Below, in pieces: positions 1 through 6,442 of a stretch of 14,160 nt of DNA (positions are counted from its first letter, which is position 1; each line of letters starts with the position of its first letter). The stretch comes from an uncultured Elusimicrobium sp. (GTDB taxonomy: Bacteria > Elusimicrobiota > Elusimicrobia > Elusimicrobiales > Elusimicrobiaceae), in NCBI GenBank assembly GCA_937891135.1, contig CALAFB010000096.1, forward strand, positions 1 through 14,160, written 5' to 3'. The notes under the pieces were generated by a model. The model made no database searches, was not told the DNA's origin, and was given only the letters and a program-made list of their open reading frames with translations. A program made the translations under genes and the position numbers.

Positions 1-33
1 CGTTGAACGCAAACCGCCTTCCTTGCGTCTTGC

Positions 34-57
34 GTCAGGGTAAACCCTGACCTATCA
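34..57. repeat. Hairpin repeat, copy 1 (related to 1280-1303)
   Basis: A perfect 7-bp stem, GTCAGGG (34-40) with CCCTGAC (45-51), loop TAAA, is followed by CTATCA. The same layout recurs at 1280-1303, where one stem pair is changed on both sides (A-T here, C-G there) and the loop differs. It lies downstream of rpsI. Neither strand has a U-run after the stem, so it does not look like a standard intrinsic terminator. A dispersed palindromic repeat or a transcript-end stabiliser is possible. Confidence 0.6.
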
Positions 58-85
58 CAGTATTTCGCGCAAAGATATCCAGAGG

Positions 86-101
86 GGGCAAATGGTTGCC
101 C
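86..101. repeat. Small inverted repeat downstream of rpsI
   Basis: GGGCAA (86-91) pairs with TTGCCC (96-101) around the loop ATGG. It sits between the repeat hairpin at 34-51 and the long hairpin at 111-143, so three hairpins follow rpsI within about 110 bases. Function unknown; it may be part of a compound 3'-end structure. Confidence 0.4.
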
Positions 102-110
102 GGAAACGGA

Positions 111-143
111 CAGAGCAGAAAAGAATTGCTCTTTTCTGCTCTG
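111..143 (-). terminator. Long hairpin, probable terminator of rplM-rpsI
   Basis: A perfect 14-bp stem (111-124 with 130-143) closes a 5-base loop, starting 33 bases past the rpsI stop codon on the minus strand. Its position and stability suggest a transcription terminator or mRNA 3'-end protector. The sequence after the stem on the minus strand (TCCGTTTCC) is only mildly U-rich, so Rho-independent termination is plausible but not typical. The stem is symmetrical and could work on either strand. Confidence 0.6.
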
Positions 144-175
144 CCGTAAAACTGTACTGCGTTTCCAAAGTCGTA

Positions 176-568
176 TTAACGTTTGGAGAATTGGAAGCGT
201 TTGCGCGCCCCCGGTTGCCCCGGTTTCTTGCGTTCCACCATACGCGGATCGCGCGTTAAGTAACCGGCTTTTTTAACAGCCTTCTTGTACTCTTCGCTAA
301 TTTCAGCAATGGAGCGGGCAATCGCATGGCGCAACGCACCCGCTTGGGACGAAACACCGCCGCCCATTACTTTGGCTTCTACGTCATATTGTTTATCCAG
401 CCCGGTTACGGTTAAAGGTGCTTTCACCGCGGATTTGCAGCGGGCGTGATTGCCAAAATACTCATCTAAACTTTTGGCGTTTACGGTAATATTTCCTTTG
501 CCTTTTAATAATTCAACTTGGGCAACGGAGGTTTTGCGTCTTCCGGTTTTTAAATTGGTAATGTTCAT
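176..568 (-). CDS. rpsI: 30S ribosomal protein S9
   Basis: This encodes ribosomal protein uS9, a small-subunit protein whose basic C-terminal tail reaches the P-site tRNA. The 130-residue length is standard for the family. Family features visible are GRRKTSVA near residue 9, the glycine-rich GGGVSSQAGALRHAIAR segment around residues 69-85, LTRDPRMVERKKPG near 104-117, and the invariant C-terminal tail ending QFSKR. The start is supported by AGAGGA (575-580) six bases upstream; this Shine-Dalgarno overlaps the stop codon of rplM, so the two are probably translationally coupled. The rplM-rpsI order is the conserved bacterial arrangement. Confidence 0.98.
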   Translation of the reverse strand: MNITNLKTGRRKTSVAQVELLKGKGNITVNAKSLDEYFGNHARCKSAVKAPLTVTGLDKQYDVEAKVMGGGVSSQAGALRHAIARSIAEISEEYKKAVKKAGYLTRDPRMVERKKPGQPGARKRFQFSKR

Positions 569-579
569 AAAAAATCCTC

Positions 580-1005
580 TTATTTGCTAAAGCGTTCCGC
601 AAAGTCGTGCGCTTCACCGGCAAACAGGCGCAAGCGTTTGAGGCGCGGGGCGCGCAGTTTGTTTTCGTCCAACATACGTTTGACGGCTAATTCCAACACG
701 CGGGTGGGGTTGTTTTCCAGCACGCGTTTTACCGGGGTTTCTTTACCCCCTTTGGCATAGCCGGAGTGCGAGAAATACACTTTCTGTTCCAATTTTTTGC
801 CGGTCAATTTTACTTTGGCGGCATTGGTAACAACGACAAAATCCCCACAATCCATATTCGGCGTATAGGTTTTTTTGTGTTTGCCCATCAGCAGCACGGC
901 TACACGGGTAGCCAGTCTGCCCAGGGTTTGGCCGCTGGCGTCAATGTGATGCCATTTGCGGCTGGTTTCTACTTCCTTGACGGAAGGCAAGAATGTTTTG
1001 GTCAT
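580..1005 (-). CDS. rplM: 50S ribosomal protein L13
   Basis: This encodes uL13, an early-assembling large-subunit protein that binds 23S rRNA. At 141 residues it matches the usual bacterial length. Recognisable segments are WHHIDASGQTLGRLAT (18-33), LMGKHKKTYTPNMDCGDFVV (39-58), YFSHSGYAKGG near 77-87 and the C-terminal RVLELAVKRMLDENKLR region. It is the first gene of the rplM-rpsI operon, with 11 bases to rpsI. The start ATG at 1005 has only a weak purine stretch upstream (GGTAG about 10 bases away), so initiation may depend on the leader. Transcription probably starts near 1074 from the extended -10 promoter at 1081-1089. Confidence 0.98.
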   Translation of the reverse strand: MTKTFLPSVKEVETSRKWHHIDASGQTLGRLATRVAVLLMGKHKKTYTPNMDCGDFVVVTNAAKVKLTGKKLEQKVYFSHSGYAKGGKETPVKRVLENNPTRVLELAVKRMLDENKLRAPRLKRLRLFAGEAHDFAERFSK

Positions 1006-1034
1006 AATTTCATTTCTACCTTTTGTATTATTTC

Positions 1035-1054
1035 GCGCGGAGTGGTGGCCGCAC
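1035..1054 (-). promoter_or_regulatory. Hairpin in the rplM leader
   Basis: In the predicted leader of about 70 bases, GUGCGG (1054-1049 on the minus strand) can pair with CCGCGC (1040-1035), with one G-U pair and an 8-base loop. In E. coli the rplM-rpsI leader is an autoregulatory target of a ribosomal protein. Whether this hairpin plays that role here is inference; it could be incidental. Confidence 0.3.
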
Positions 1055-1080
1055 GTAGTAATGACTCGTGGTGTGGATAT

Positions 1081-1089
1081 ATTATAGCA
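1081..1089 (-). promoter_or_regulatory. Extended -10 promoter for rplM-rpsI
   Basis: On the minus strand the sequence reads TGCTATAAT, a perfect TATAAT with a TGn extension. No good -35 box is seen 16-18 bases upstream (the region reads roughly CCACAA), as often found with extended -10 promoters. The predicted transcription start is near 1074, giving a leader of about 70 bases. The same nine bases occur in the nifU promoter. Confidence 0.7.
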
Positions 1090-1183
1090 AACTTTATGGG
1101 TTTTGTGGGGAATTTTTTGCAGCGTTGTATTTGGAACACATGTATTGTACTAAATTAGATAGCCACCCGCACACTTCGCAGTC

Positions 1184-1249
1184 TGTTGCACGGGGTAACG
1201 GGTGTTGCACGTAAATTATAAACGGGTATCATTTCCGCCTTGTTGCACG
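1184..1249. repeat. Three copies of TGTTGCACG, 19 and 38 bases apart
   Basis: The 9-mer TGTTGCACG occurs at 1184-1192, 1203-1211 and 1241-1249, all in the same orientation, with spacings of 19 and 38 (2 x 19) bases. Each is followed within 5-15 bases by ACGGG or GGGG. No coding gene is supported here. It could be a set of protein-binding sites or a decayed tandem repeat. Apart from the rplM promoter, this repeat and the hairpin at 1280-1310, I see nothing definite in the 322-base gap 1006-1327. Confidence 0.45.
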
Positions 1250-1279
1250 TGTGTACGGGGAAACTAAAGCAGTACTATT

Positions 1280-1310
1280 GTCCGGGTCTGCCCGGACCTA
1301 TCATCTAGGT
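1280..1310. repeat. Hairpin repeat, copy 2, with overlapping second inverted repeat
   Basis: GTCCGGG (1280-1286) pairs with CCCGGAC (1291-1297) around TCTG and is followed by CTATCA, matching the element at 34-57. A second inverted repeat, ACCTA (1296-1300) with TAGGT (1306-1310), overlaps the first by two bases. The element begins 18 bases past the dusB stop on the minus strand, where an operon terminator is expected, but there is no U-run after the stem. Confidence 0.55.
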
Positions 1311-1327
1311 TGTGTTATCGGTTATTA

Positions 1328-2290
1328 CTAAAATTGGATTTGGGCAAACAAGGTTTCTATGTCGGCTAGCGTATCCAACCGGACAAATTGCGCGCGCACC
1401 TCGGCCGCATTCGGAAAATTGTAAATCCAATACCCGGCGGTTTTGCGGCTACGGTTTACGCCGATACGCTCGCCGTAGTAGGCCACATTTTCGCGGATTA
1501 ACGCCAGGTAAATTTGCACCCGCTTTTGCGCCGTCATTGTTGGACTGGGTTGCCCGGCCAGTTCCGCTTGAATATCGTTAAAAATAAACGGGTTGCCTAA
1601 GGCCGCGCGGCCAATCATTACGCCCGCGCACCCGGCGTCCAAAAACTGACGCGCTACTTCGGCACTAACGACCCCGCCGTTACCGATAACCGGGATTTTA
1701 ACGGCCGCACACGCCTCGCCCACGGCTGCTATATTGGGGGGGCCGCTGTGCACGTCTACCGCCGCCCGTGCGTGCAAGGTAAGTGCCGAAACCCCGGCAT
1801 TTTCGGCCAGTTTAGCCAGGCGCACGGCTAAGAGTTCTTGGTGAGTTAACGCAATGCGCGTTTTAAGTGTAACGGGAATGTGGACGGCTTGAACGGCGGC
1901 TTCCAACAAGCGGCCCAGTTTTTTTTCATCTTTCATCAGCACGCAGCCCGCGCCGGCTTTGTTGATTTTTTTAACAGGACACCCGGCGTTTAAATCCACG
2001 ATGTCCGCCCCTTGCGCTTCGGCTTGGCGGGCTGCTTGGGCAATCGTTTCTTCATCAGCCCCGAAAATTTGCATAGACACCGGGTGTTCAGTTACGTGCA
2101 GCATACGTCCGCTTTTGGGGTTGCCGTAGTGCAGGGCGTGGGCAGATACCATTTCCGCACACACAAGTCCGGCCCCGCCTTTTAAACATAAACGGCGAAA
2201 CGGTACATCCGTAATCCCGGCCATGGGGGCCAGGACCAAATTATTAGGCGTAGTTACTGACCCCACGTGAAGGGGTTTAATGTAACTCAT
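1328..2290 (-). CDS. dusB: tRNA-dihydrouridine synthase (DusB-like)
   Basis: A cytosolic FMN enzyme that uses NADPH to reduce specific uridines of tRNA to dihydrouridine. The 320-residue protein has the family's TIM barrel followed by a helical tRNA-binding domain. Visible are APMAG at 21-25 (FMN site), MQIFG at 73-77, NAGCP at 101-105 with the conserved catalytic Cys104, LKTR at 142-145, LHAR at 172-175, the phosphate-binding GNGG at 203-206 and IGRAALGNP near 226-233. The ATG overlaps the upstream gene's TGA (ATGA), and a GGAAA purine stretch lies 7 bases upstream, so it is translated as the last gene of the nifU operon. Assignment to DusB rather than another Dus subfamily is likely but not certain. 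Confidence 0.93.
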   Translation of the reverse strand: MSYIKPLHVGSVTTPNNLVLAPMAGITDVPFRRLCLKGGAGLVCAEMVSAHALHYGNPKSGRMLHVTEHPVSMQIFGADEETIAQAARQAEAQGADIVDLNAGCPVKKINKAGAGCVLMKDEKKLGRLLEAAVQAVHIPVTLKTRIALTHQELLAVRLAKLAENAGVSALTLHARAAVDVHSGPPNIAAVGEACAAVKIPVIGNGGVVSAEVARQFLDAGCAGVMIGRAALGNPFIFNDIQAELAGQPSPTMTAQKRVQIYLALIRENVAYYGERIGVNRSRKTAGYWIYNFPNAAEVRAQFVRLDTLADIETLFAQIQF

Positions 2291-3768
2291 AAGACTTTCC
2301 GCCAGCGGCCTTCGGACGGGGGTACTTCCAGCGTTTTTTGCCGTACCAGGCAGGCGCGCATAATTTGGCGGGCTTCTACGAAGGTACTTTTAAATTCCAG
2401 CGCGTTGATAAATTCCTCGTGTCCAAATCCACCCGCTAAAATATGGTCAGTTACCGCAAAACGGTATGTATCGTCCGGGCGGACAATGCGCCCGTTGTCT
2501 AGCGTAATACGCATAATTTGCTTATATCCGTTGGGTAGTACCCGGTATTGCACGTTAAACCCGGCAATCTGCGGGAAGTTGTCCTCGGCGTTTAAAGACG
2601 CCTCTAACGCCCGCGTAAACGCCGCCCCTTTGATGGTCAAAAACGTAATATTATCCCCGTACGGATAGGTTTTGTAAAGGTCAAATTCCGTCAGTTCCCC
2701 TTGCGGCAAGGCCGTGCGGATAGAGGCGGCATTTAAAACGGCCCCGTCTAATTTGGCCCATTTATGCAAGCATTGTGAAAGTAAACTGCCTAACGGGGAT
2801 TGGTTTTTTAAATCCCCCGGAACCGGAGCCGCTGTCTGCGTTAAGCGGCGTTTCATGTGGTTGCGGGTATCGTTTAATAAGGTGGCCGAACGGGCGGCTA
2901 TTTGTTCATCTTCCCCGTAGGTTTCTTGGAGTAGGGGCTCGTCGGTAAATTTCACGTTTTTTACTTGTTTGTTTTTATCAAACGATACCACGATATGCCC
3001 CACGCTGTCCAACCGTGAACCCGGGTATACCACAAAGGTGTGCTTGATGGTTTCGGTTTCGGGGGTTTCGCTATCCCGGTTGGAACTTAAAATCAGGTCA
3101 ATGCCTTCCACTTCCGCGGCCAGGGCGGCATCACTTACGCCTTTTTCGTCGGTTATCCCCAGGGAACTCAGCATAATCAAATAATCTACCCCTTTTTCTT
3201 TAAGTAGCGTAACCATCTGTTGGGCGGTTTCCACCGGGTCCAAGACGGTTAAGCCGGGCAAGCGTTCGCGGTCTTTTTGCAAGGGGGCCATAATGCCAAA
3301 AATGCCGATTTTAATCCCTTGCAGGGTACGGATTTGGTAATCATGCATCGGCCAGGGAATTTGGTTATCTAACTTTAAATTAGACACCACAAACGGATAG
3401 GGAAGTTCTTTGACAATGTTACGGGCCGTCGGCCAACCGTATACTAAATCTTTATCGGTAAGGGTTCCTGCCGTGAAAGGAAGGGTTGCCACCAACTCCG
3501 GCAAGTAGGAACCTTTAAACAACATGCCTTCGGCCCCCGCCCCGGACCAGTTCCCTCCGTCAAATAACAAAAAACCTTCCGGCTGGGCAGCCAGAAAGTT
3601 TTTCAAAATGCCATATCCGCCCGCGTCGCGGTTATCCAACCGGGGTTCCGGGCGCGCATAATAGAAACCCTGTACGTCTGCTACAAAAAAAATGTCAATG
3701 GGTTTTAATGTTTCGTGCCCGCATCCTGCCAGTAACAGCCCTAATAGCAGCCCCGCCCGTTTACGCAT
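2287..3768 (-). CDS. 5'-nucleotidase-like lipoprotein with degenerate active site (probable pseudoenzyme)
   Basis: A 493-residue protein with a lipoprotein signal peptide; the lipobox LAGC ends at Cys16, so it is probably anchored in the envelope. The rest follows the UshA/5'-nucleotidase layout: calcineurin-like domain (about 22-275) and C-terminal 5'-nucleotidase domain (about 300-470, with IRTALPQGELTEFDLYKTYP at 350-369). The metal centre is largely lost. The family's DxH is DVQ (31-33), GD is GN (72-73), GNHE is replaced by GTLTDK (101-106), the His of LSHLG is Ser202, and GHxH is replaced by SSNRD (228-232). The intact paralogue lies 3 bases upstream, so duplication and divergence is likely. 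It may bind nucleotides or assist its neighbour; hydrolytic activity is unlikely. The start has only a weak GGGAAG upstream, which suggests coupling to the preceding stop. Confidence 0.9.
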   Translation of the reverse strand: MRKRAGLLLGLLLAGCGHETLKPIDIFFVADVQGFYYARPEPRLDNRDAGGYGILKNFLAAQPEGFLLFDGGNWSGAGAEGMLFKGSYLPELVATLPFTAGTLTDKDLVYGWPTARNIVKELPYPFVVSNLKLDNQIPWPMHDYQIRTLQGIKIGIFGIMAPLQKDRERLPGLTVLDPVETAQQMVTLLKEKGVDYLIMLSSLGITDEKGVSDAALAAEVEGIDLILSSNRDSETPETETIKHTFVVYPGSRLDSVGHIVVSFDKNKQVKNVKFTDEPLLQETYGEDEQIAARSATLLNDTRNHMKRRLTQTAAPVPGDLKNQSPLGSLLSQCLHKWAKLDGAVLNAASIRTALPQGELTEFDLYKTYPYGDNITFLTIKGAAFTRALEASLNAEDNFPQIAGFNVQYRVLPNGYKQIMRITLDNGRIVRPDDTYRFAVTDHILAGGFGHEEFINALEFKSTFVEARQIMRACLVRQKTLEVPPSEGRWRKVL

Positions 3769-3771
3769 ACG

Positions 3772-5238
3772 TTATTTCACTTCCCGGATGCGCCCCGTGG
3801 CAGGCGGTGTTACCGGGCCTTTTTGGAGGGCTTGTTCCATTAAATCGCGGATAGACAACGTGCCTACCTGTTTTTTGGCACTTGCGGGGAGTTGCCCAAA
3901 TAAACGGCCTTCACTACCGCCGCCGGCGATATAGGTGTTGGTGGCAATCAGATATTCTTTTTTATTTTCTAAGGGTTTGCCGTTGAAATAAATTTGAATA
4001 TCTTTGATTTTGCCTTTTTTGTTTGTCTTATAGGTAATATCCAACCCGGCATACGTAAATAAACTACGGGGCGAGAACCCTTTTTTAATAAATTTCTTTA
4101 GAAGTTTGCCGTTTACTTTGACGAGCGAGACCGTATTTTCAAACGGGTGTATTTCAATTAAATCCCGTTTGGTAATGTTGCCTTTGGGCATATCTACGCG
4201 TGTGCCGCCGTTATTGTGAATGGCAATCGGCGCGCCGCTGTAGGTTTGCATTAAATCCACAATCCAGTTATTTAAGGGAGCGTCTAAGCGGTCTTTAGAA
4301 GTAGGATTTTTGGCCAGTACGTCTGTCGTGGTGCCTAGGATTTTATCTACGCCGGGTTCGCGCAGGGTTTCTACGTATTTTTTAGTGGCGGCATCTTCCC
4401 CGGTGGAGGCTATGGTAAGCGGGATAAGTTCGCTGGCAGCCGAAACAAATTTACCGGTTTTATCATCTGTGGTAACTGTTACTTTGCTGACGTTATCCAC
4501 ATAGCAGCCGCTTTCCACAAATAATACTCCGTTTTCCACGCGGTTCTGCACAATCTTATGTGCGTGCCCACCCAGCACGATATGGACGCGCCCGCCGTAT
4601 TCTTTAGCAATATCAGCCAGGTAGGACGTAGTGCCGTGCTTGTCATCTGCTATAGAATCATGCACGAGGACAAGGACCACGTCCGGGTGTTGTTTTTCTA
4701 CTTCCGTAAGTGCATTGCCGAGTGCTACCAGCGGTTTAGTGAAATAATATCCCGTCGCCGGCTGCGTGGGGGTGCGGTTGCCCAGGCCGATAATAGCAAA
4801 CTTAACGCCGTTTTTTTCGGTAATTAAATACGGGGTTACGTGGGGCGGATATTTTTGCGTGTCTTTTTCAAAAAAGTTAGCGACAAGCAGCGGGAAATTA
4901 AGTGCCTGCACAATCGGCGGGAAATTGGCGGCTTTAAAATCAAATTCGTGGTTGCCTAACGTCGTAGCGTCATAGCCCAGGTAATTCATAATCTGCACGG
5001 CTTTTAAGCCCTTAGAGTTGCGGGTTTCTACAGTACCGTTGGAAAAGTCTCCGCTGTCTAAGAGCAGGTACGGCTGCGGCCCGTTTTTAAGTACCTTGGC
5101 TAACGCGGCAAAACCGCCTTGCCCGTTGCGCGGGAAAAAGAACCCGTGCGTGTCGCTGGTGTGATAGATTGCCGTCGTCTTGGCAAGTAAGAAAACGGGG
5201 GCTAACAAAACGGCTAAGAGTAAACTTACCTTTTTCAT
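3772..5238 (-). CDS. Periplasmic bifunctional metallophosphatase/5'-nucleotidase (UshA family)
   Basis: An exported enzyme that hydrolyses nucleotides or related phosphoesters using two metal ions. With the start at 5238 it has 488 residues: signal peptide 1-19 (cleavage likely after LLA), metallophosphatase domain about 20-275 and nucleotidase C-terminal domain about 300-465. All metal motifs are present: DTH (29-31), DSGD (61-64), GNHE (95-98), His193 in VLVHD, and GGHAH (223-227). NNGGTR (342-347) is the substrate-binding motif of the C-terminal domain. The frame stays open upstream to 5316, but that would put a non-signal extension before MKKVSLLL and overlap nifS; the ATG at 5238 has a strong AAGGAGAGGA site. 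Substrate range cannot be told from sequence. Confidence 0.93.
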   Translation of the reverse strand: MKKVSLLLAVLLAPVFLLAKTTAIYHTSDTHGFFFPRNGQGGFAALAKVLKNGPQPYLLLDSGDFSNGTVETRNSKGLKAVQIMNYLGYDATTLGNHEFDFKAANFPPIVQALNFPLLVANFFEKDTQKYPPHVTPYLITEKNGVKFAIIGLGNRTPTQPATGYYFTKPLVALGNALTEVEKQHPDVVLVLVHDSIADDKHGTTSYLADIAKEYGGRVHIVLGGHAHKIVQNRVENGVLFVESGCYVDNVSKVTVTTDDKTGKFVSAASELIPLTIASTGEDAATKKYVETLREPGVDKILGTTTDVLAKNPTSKDRLDAPLNNWIVDLMQTYSGAPIAIHNNGGTRVDMPKGNITKRDLIEIHPFENTVSLVKVNGKLLKKFIKKGFSPRSLFTYAGLDITYKTNKKGKIKDIQIYFNGKPLENKKEYLIATNTYIAGGGSEGRLFGQLPASAKKQVGTLSIRDLMEQALQKGPVTPPATGRIREVK

Positions 5239-5241
5239 CTG

Positions 5242-5251
5242 TCCTCTCCTT
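5242..5251 (-). promoter_or_regulatory. Ribosome binding site deciding the nucleotidase start
   Basis: On the minus strand AAGGAGAGGA ends 3 bases before the ATG at 5238, and its AAGGAG core is 7 bases away. It favours 5238 over the longer open frame starting at 5316 and places initiation directly before a typical signal peptide. Confidence 0.75.
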
Positions 5252-5272
5252 CCCGCCGAAGCGGGTGCAACT

Positions 5273-6442
5273 TTAAGCCAGGCGCGCAAAGGGGGAAATT
5301 TCCCGCAAGCGCGCAATAATGGGCGGTAATTCTTTAAGTACTAAATCAATATCAGCCGGGGTGGTTTGGTCCGAGAGTGAAAACCGGATAGACCCATGTG
5401 CAAACTGGAACGGCACTTTCATCGCGCGCAATACGTGCGACGGTTCCAACGAGCCCGACGTGCACGCCGAACCGGACGACGCGCAAATTCCGAAATCATT
5501 TAAGTACATTAAAATAGATTCGCCTTCAATATATCCGAAACTGAGGTTGGTGGTATTGGGGACGCGGTGAGCGGGGTCCCCGTTTACTTTGACGTCGGGG
5601 ATAGTTTTTAAAATGCCTTGCTCTAGTGTATCGCGCAGGGCGGCAATGCGTTGCGAAGTACCGTCTGCCAAGCGTTTTTTAGCCAGTTCAGCCGCTTTGG
5701 CAATTCCCACAATATACGGGACGTTTTCCGTACCGGCCCGGCGGTGTTTTTCCTGATGACCGCCCATTAAGTACGGTAAAAAGCGTGTGCCGCGTTTGAC
5801 GTATAATGCGCCGATTCCCTTCGGCCCGTGAAATTTGTGCGCGGATAAAGACAGCATATCCACCCCGGCTTTTTGTACGTCTACCGGAATTTTGCCAACG
5901 GCTTGCACGGCATCTGTATGAAAAAGAGCCCCTTTTTCGTGCGCCAGTTGGGCAATTTCTGGGATAGGGAAAATGGTGCCCGTTTCGCTGTTGGCCCACA
6001 TCACAGAAACCAGCGCGGTGTCTGCATCTAACACTTGTTTAAATTGCTGCATATTAAAGCGGCCCAACTCGTCTACGCCAATATAATCCACGCGGTAACC
6101 TTGCGTTTGCAAATAGCGAAACGGCTCTAAGACCGCCGGATGTTCCACCGCCGACGTAATAATATGCTTTTTAGTACGGTTTGCGCGCACGGCGGAAAAA
6201 ATAGCCGTGTTATCACTTTCGGACGCACACGACGTAAAAATAAGTTCATCCTCATATTGCGCGCCGATAAAATCCGCTACGGTACGGCGGGCCGCTTCAA
6301 TAACGTGGCGGTTCTCCCCGCCAAAGGTGTGCATGCTGGAGGCGTTTGCGTACTGCTCGCTAAAGTAGGGCAACATCGCTTGCACTACTTCGGGCGCGCA
6401 TGAGGTGGTGGCGTTATTATCTAAATAAACTACCTGCGTCAT
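5273..6442 (-). CDS. nifS: Cysteine desulfurase NifS
   Basis: A PLP-dependent enzyme that takes sulfur from L-cysteine as a persulfide and passes it to the NifU scaffold and possibly to tRNA thiolation. Its 389 residues match class I NifS/IscS. Visible are YLDNNATT (6-13), the His101 region VEHPAVL, NSETG (151-155), HTDAVQ (175-180), the PLP lysine Lys203 in SAHKFHGPKG, and the active-site loop SSGSACTSGSLEPSHVL with catalytic Cys327. SLEPSHVLRAM is characteristic of NifS-type proteins. The ATG overlaps the nifU TGA and has GGAG 8 bases upstream. Adjacent nifU confirms the role; no nitrogenase genes are in the window, so a housekeeping Fe-S role is the simplest reading. Confidence 0.96.
   Translation of the reverse strand: MTQVVYLDNNATTSCAPEVVQAMLPYFSEQYANASSMHTFGGENRHVIEAARRTVADFIGAQYEDELIFTSCASESDNTAIFSAVRANRTKKHIITSAVEHPAVLEPFRYLQTQGYRVDYIGVDELGRFNMQQFKQVLDADTALVSVMWANSETGTIFPIPEIAQLAHEKGALFHTDAVQAVGKIPVDVQKAGVDMLSLSAHKFHGPKGIGALYVKRGTRFLPYLMGGHQEKHRRAGTENVPYIVGIAKAAELAKKRLADGTSQRIAALRDTLEQGILKTIPDVKVNGDPAHRVPNTTNLSFGYIEGESILMYLNDFGICASSGSACTSGSLEPSHVLRAMKVPFQFAHGSIRFSLSDQTTPADIDLVLKELPPIIARLREISPFARLA

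Noticed and set aside
766..1158. Plus-strand open frame of 130 codons
   Set aside because: Antisense to rplM and its promoter; the composition is that of a shadow frame.
1184..1249. CRISPR-like array
   Set aside because: Only three 9-base repeats with unequal spacing of 19 and 38 bases, and no cas genes.
1312..1581. Plus-strand open frame of 89 codons
   Set aside because: It lies almost wholly antisense to dusB, whose family motifs are clear, and shows no recognisable domain or ribosome site.
5239..5316. N-terminal extension of the nucleotidase by 26 codons
   Set aside because: It would precede a clear signal peptide and overlap the nifS coding end; the strong Shine-Dalgarno points to 5238.
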